Notes under the pieces: generated by a model | What the model was told of the DNA's origin: nothing | The model's database searches: none | What the model saw: the letters and a program-made list of their open reading frames with translations, nothing else | Source of the DNA: Nautilus pompilius | Taxonomy: Eukaryota; Mollusca; Cephalopoda; Nautilida; Nautilidae | Assembly (NCBI GenBank): GCA_018389105.1 | Contig: JACATO010000970.1 | Location: 5,001 to 69,000 of the forward strand | Direction of reading: 5' to 3' | DNA: 64,000 bases | Translations under genes and position numbers: made by a program | Shown here: piece after piece, positions 59,003-64,000 of the stretch | Numbering within the stretch: position 1 is the stretch's first letter | Layout: each line of letters starts with the position of its first letter

Positions 59003-62000
59003 TCACGGCTGAAAAATATGACGCCGAGGAAGGATTTTACCTTCTTTTGGTTTGAAGACAATTAAGATAAACCAAGCAGGGAACGTTTGTGGTGCTCAGC
59101 AGAAACTTCGAGAGTTCTCTTCTTTGTAGAAGTACAACTGCGAAACAAAACTCTGGGCTTCACAATCTTGACAGCTCAATTAAATGGTGGACAAACATCA
59201 GGGAAAATTCCTTCTCGGTGCACTGGTAGTCTAAAGCACTTCCTTTCGGCGCCGTTAACTGGTATTCAGCCCATCATCTTTCAACGGGTTTCATTGTTGG
59301 AGACCTGCGATCCATGGAGAGTGGCACGGCACCGATAGTATGCCAAAAGCCGACGACTTACTATGACCGAGCTGTCTCCCAAACTAGGGAGCGTCGTGGT
59401 GGTCTGGGATAACCGTAGCTTCCCTTCACACGCATGGTTCGTGTGCTTGGTTATCCCTGATGTTTTCACGCTTGTAGTGAGTCACTGGCACCGTCGTTGG
59501 AGTCGAAACGTTTTGAAGCAATAAAAAGAAAACACGAAAGTACAGGTGGAAACGAAAGAAATTTTTTTAAAAAAAAAATGGCCAAAAATCTACTCTGTTT
59601 ACCGGAGGAACCGCTCATCTAAGAAACGGAAAGTGCCGGTCACTCGGACAGAGCATCAACCGGGAGAATGAGAGCAGAGGTTTCGGTTACCTGTCTCTTC
59701 ATCTGCGCGAAGCCAAACTACGAGAAAAGCCGTCGCTGACGTCACAACTGCATCGCGATATCGGGAACTGGTTTGGAAATTCAGCACTCACTGAAATCAG
59801 AACATCGCGCAGCAGCATCGCATATTCGTTCTGTAAGCTCTAACTTAGGGAATTTTTTTTTTTAAAAAGCATTAAAAATTCTTTTCTTCGCTCTATTTAT
59901 AATCGCGTTTTTGCATTAGTAAAAAAAATGGCTATTAATTGAATACAGGTTTTTGTCCCTCAATGTCTAAAGTTTGGTCCTTAAGTTCTTTCGATCTCAA
60001 AAGGAGCTTTGTCAGCATTCAAATCGCCCTGGTCCTTAAGTGTTAAGTTAAGTAAAAATTCTGGCAACACCAAAAGTATTAACATAGCAGTATAAAGTAA
60101 TAATATAGTACAAAGATACATTAATGAATTTTGAATAGTTTTTGCAACTAATAATATCGTTTTTTTTACAAAATATCTCAATATACGTATTTTATCATGT
60201 ACAAACTTAACAAAATTATAAAATCACAAATCGGTTTATTGGATAGAAGTTTTATCGTAATGTATGTACTTCCATACAATTTCTCTTTGGCAATATGTAT
60301 TCCTACATCTTTATCTTAGGCTAATTCCTTTAGGGAAAACTCTCTGCTGCTCGGTTTGTATCCTTTTTTTCTTAGCCTTCAGTTATGCCTACGATATAAG
60401 GTATGAAAGCACTGAGATGATTACGGAAAGGTAATTCAGCCGAGTTGTCAGGCGCCCTCCTTCTATTAACAGAGACGGTTTTTGTGTTCCGGTATTCTGT
60501 TTATGGCTTGGACAGACCACGTGACTGTGAATACCGCTTAATAACGCTAGCGAAAAGCATAAAGTTTGTGAGAGACCAGTTTGGAATATTTAGAGGTTTT
60601 TATACGCCACCATTCAACTAACTTTGTTATCTGGCAGATTTATATTTAACTTTGACGAAGTGCACAATAACGATCGCCTGTGTCGAGGCCCTCACGCGGA
60701 ACTGGCAATGGCTGTTGGTCTTTTAAAGAAAATGTACACGCCAGAAATTCATGGAATAAAATGTTGTTTTTTCTCTCTCTCTCCATCTTTGAGTGCTGTA
60801 ACATTCATCACTAATGGCGTAGAGTGAAATAAACGCCAGTCCGGTTTAAAGATGTTATAGCCTCACCCGGGACTGATGAAACTCCAACTCACGGCCCGAA
60901 TCCTAACTCTCTGTTGTTGTTGTTTTTTTGCAGTTCAGGCTAACGCTGATTAATCGCTAGGAAGAGACTGCCAAAGCCTACCGACCATTGCCGTGATGAC
61001 CTCAGCGACTCTTCTATTATAAAGTCGGCGAAAGCGCACCAGAGGAAGTCGTCTAGAACTTTTCTGGCTTCGTAAGTAGTTCCATCTACGACTTTTTGCG
61101 GTGCTTCACAAAATCATAGTAAGACGAAGAAACTTTACATATAAAAAAAACAGTATTTTTTTTACTTGTTTCGCTCTGAATCCTTTTCTTTTTTTAAAAA
61201 AGAAAAATGTGGCTCGGGAGAAACAGTGTCAGTGAATCAAGAAAGTGTGCGCTTCGAGCGACACTCCAAGACCAAGGAGAATCGCCTTGTTTACTCTAAG
61301 CGTCAAAAAATCGATGACGGTGGTGAGGGAGAAAGAGCCATAAACAAAGAGAATCGATTCGAACGCTGCATGCGGTAAAATCATTCTGTCAGGGTAGCAC
61401 TGAGAGGAAAACCAATAATGCCGTAAGAATTTAAAGCAAGCAAAAGTGATATTATGCTTTCTAATGATAAGCCACAAGTCTGGAGTAATAATGACTTACG
61501 TGTGCAAAATAACATTAACCATAGTAGAGATGTTCTGAAGATGCATTGCATATGGGGTTTTGCTGGGCACTCCATTAGGGTTCGCATCTTCGAATTTCCT
61601 ATCGAACATCAACTCATCTTTTTCCTCTGATTGGTTTTGTGTGGTTTAATCAAATAAATTACAAGCGCGATTATACGGAACTACCAAAGTTACCGGGGAA
61701 GAGTTAAGAAACTTTAAAGTAACGAAGTTTCAGAAACATCTATCATTTACAAGTTTGCTTCATTGATCGCTTAAACAATTCCAGCATCATACAAAGCCTG
61801 GCCTTTTGTTGCCTGACTCTTTGGCGTCAGCAGCCGTAATATCGTGCATGCATTTAGCAGCGACATTTGCAATGTCGATAACCACTGTTTCCTTCATTTA
61901 AAAAACCAGTCAAATATTTCTTTAATCCCTTACTCTCGGAAACTCTGTATATCCTTTTTTTTCTTTTTTAAAAAAATTAAATCAACCAACTGCAGTTGCC

Positions 62001-64000
62001 ACCATTTCTTAATATTCTTTAATTTTCCAACTCGGTTGATCAAAATCTTCTCCAGGCCACACATTTACATGGCGCGATTCGCAATCGCGGCATCCAACTG
62101 GACAATCACTCACATCACCCGCATCATCGGATTGCCTTCTTTCCAGCTGGTCTTTCTGGCAAGACCCTTTTCTTCCCCGCCAGCTGCGTTCCAACGGTCT
62201 TTTCTCGACGGATTTCCTACTCTTCACCTGCCAGTAAGTGCACTCTTGATTCACGTACGTTAAGCAAACGCTGCTTCTGAATCAATGTCGAAAAGAAGCG
62301 GTTCGCCTACTCGTATCCTACCTATTAGACATTTGAGAATAATAATACAAACATTTTTTTTCTTCTATTGCATTTCTTAAGTTGTTTTTTTTTTTGCATT
62401 AATAGAGATACACTTTCGTTTCTTCTCCTATTAATAATATCTTTTCAGTTTCAGATTTATTACGTTAATAATCGTGTATTTTAAAGTTTCTTGTTACGAT
62501 ATCACTGTATTTTGCATTTCCTGACATCAGAATACTATATTTATGTCTTTTAAAATAATTGTTTATTTATACGTTTCTCATTACAATATTACTGCATTTT
62601 AAAGATACCTACCACTATTATAGTGCAATTTCAAACATCTTCTCCCACAATACTGAGTTATTAAATCTCTGAGCACTTTATTGTTTTATTTTAAAAATTC
62701 ACATCACTATATTATTTCTTCATTTTCAAGCTACTCATCATACAGAGGGAACAGAGAAGCTAGTTATGACAGGGGCAAGTTGTCACAACACCAGTATTTC
62801 CTAAACTCTCCCTGCAACATCTAATTAAGGTCTCCCGTAATTACTAATGTTTAAAGTTTTAATATCTTCTTATAGAAATACCGAATTTTCCAAATCTCAT
62901 CACAACATTAACAATGCTATACATTTTCTCTGCAATTTTTTTAAAGTTTATTTTCAAGATTCTCTTGACAATAATAGTACTCTTTTAAATACCTTGTCAC
63001 AGTATTGATGTCTTCTCAGGTTTTCGTCTATAACTTCAATTTATGTTTTCTCTCTGGTTAAATGAAATGTGAAGATTCCCATCACGACAGCATAGGAATT
63101 TTCAAACTTTTACAATGATATTCAGTTTCAAGGTTCTTGGAGCAAAATTGTACATTTTAATGTTTCTTAAATGTATAAATTTTGTTTTCAAGATTTTTAA
63201 AGCCGTCCCTTTTCGAGAATCTTGGATTTTTAAGCTCATTAATTAAATTAAGATAACACACCGGTTTTAGTTTGTTGGTTTTATTTTTTGTTGAAGCTAA
63301 TTGACTGCTTTTTTGTCTAGAATAAAATATCTTCATTACTTGTGCAGACATCCACACCACCTCAGGCCTACCACCCAGCCGGCGCTGCTGGGGAAAACAC
63401 AGCTCTAGGCCAACATGCGGCACTTTGAAACCTTGCCTGGATTCTGAGGTATCTACACCCAAAAATTTGGGACCTCGGGTGCTATGGTTCGGCCGTGAAA
63501 GGGTCGCAAGTGCACGAGCACTTAAAGATATCCATTGGATAGATTCTGTACTTTGTTTTCTTGTTATCAGCCGGCCATCAGCGTGGGATTTACTCGAGGC
63601 GTTCCGATTTCTTCCCAGATTTTGGAAATGGAGCATGTTCTGGTTGGTTTGGCGGTGAAATGTGCCGGTGGCATTTACCGTCTAAATCGCAGTCGCAGAT
63701 GGATCCGACCGTCCAAACCACTACCACCGAGCGGCCCGCCTACAGACAACCAAACCCAGTCGTCTTGTTAAAACCGACCAGAGAAAGACAAGAAGAAAGT
63801 TGGAACAAAATCCGAAATTAAGTGTTGAGTGCCTGTAATGTAGACATGGCATTAACTACATATCTATGTAGGTCTTCATGAACACATGCGTGACTTTCCT
63901 ACAATGCAATTGTGGCTGTTTTAAAAGTTGTAGAAAGTATATTTAATTTTATCCGAAATCCAATTAAAATTCTGTTTCAAAGAAACTGTATTTCGCTACC
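59001..64000. other. AT-rich spacer to the end of the window
   Basis: GC-richer patches at 62040-62250 and 63340-63780 hold ORFs of 77-159 codons that were read and not recognised. Another TGACGTCA occurs near 59735. Confidence 0.4.

Noticed and set aside
63157-63636. 159-codon minus-strand ORF
   Set aside because: No recognisable domain; half of it lies in AT-rich lysine/asparagine-coding sequence and opposing ORFs overlap.

Overview
The window looks like metazoan nuclear DNA, most likely from a cephalopod mollusc such as an octopus. This is inference from overall character: one intron-poor neuropeptide-type GPCR in a sea of AT-rich non-coding DNA, very abundant (CT)n/(GA)n and (ATT)n microsatellites, several families of tandem minisatellites, tRNA-derived SINE-like pieces and decayed DNA transposons. 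There is no prokaryotic operon structure, and no species-diagnostic gene was recognised.

The only confidently protein-coding gene is on the minus strand at 54150-55403: a complete 417-residue class A (rhodopsin-like) seven-helix receptor of the peptide-receptor type. Its start codon lies one base after a splice-acceptor-like sequence. Three further loci have weak promoter- or exon-like signals: a TATA box plus strong splice donor (7407-7488), a CCAAT palindrome plus TATA box upstream of a 132-codon ORF (26186-26781), and a CpG-rich block with a Kozak-context ORF and strong splice donor (40560-41645).

Layout. 1-5000: AT-rich spacer with microsatellites. 5013-7069: a 49-bp minisatellite of about 42 copies. 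7070-9580: spacer with the first promoter candidate. 9585-10960: a broken Tigger/Jerky-like (pogo) transposase. 11-15.5 kb: spacer, microsatellites and a 43-bp hAT-like footprint. 15519-16390: nine copies of a 97-bp repeat. 18-20.4 kb: a CT tract, a SINE and a GA tract with embedded TGACGTCA. 22.2-23.1 kb: a decayed Tc1-like transposase. 24.8-25.8 kb: nearly 1 kb of CT-rich polypyrimidine. 28-34 kb: two CT tracts dotted with TGTACTGACGTCAT, two SINE-like pieces and exactly twelve copies of a 62-bp repeat. 37011-37645: thirteen copies of a 50/45-bp repeat. 38-50 kb: SINE-like pieces, ATT, CT and GA tracts and GC-richer islands. 51528-51579: a small 13-bp tandem repeat. 54-55.4 kb: the receptor. 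55.4-64 kb: spacer with one more GA tract.

The most notable pattern is that several unrelated tandem arrays carry one exact transcription-factor-type core per unit: TGACGTCA (CRE) in three CT/GA arrays, TTACGTCA in the 49-bp array, CACGTGAC (E-box) in the 62-bp array and CCGGAAGT (ETS) in the 13-bp array. Whether this has a function is not decidable from sequence alone. All functional statements about these arrays are hypotheses.
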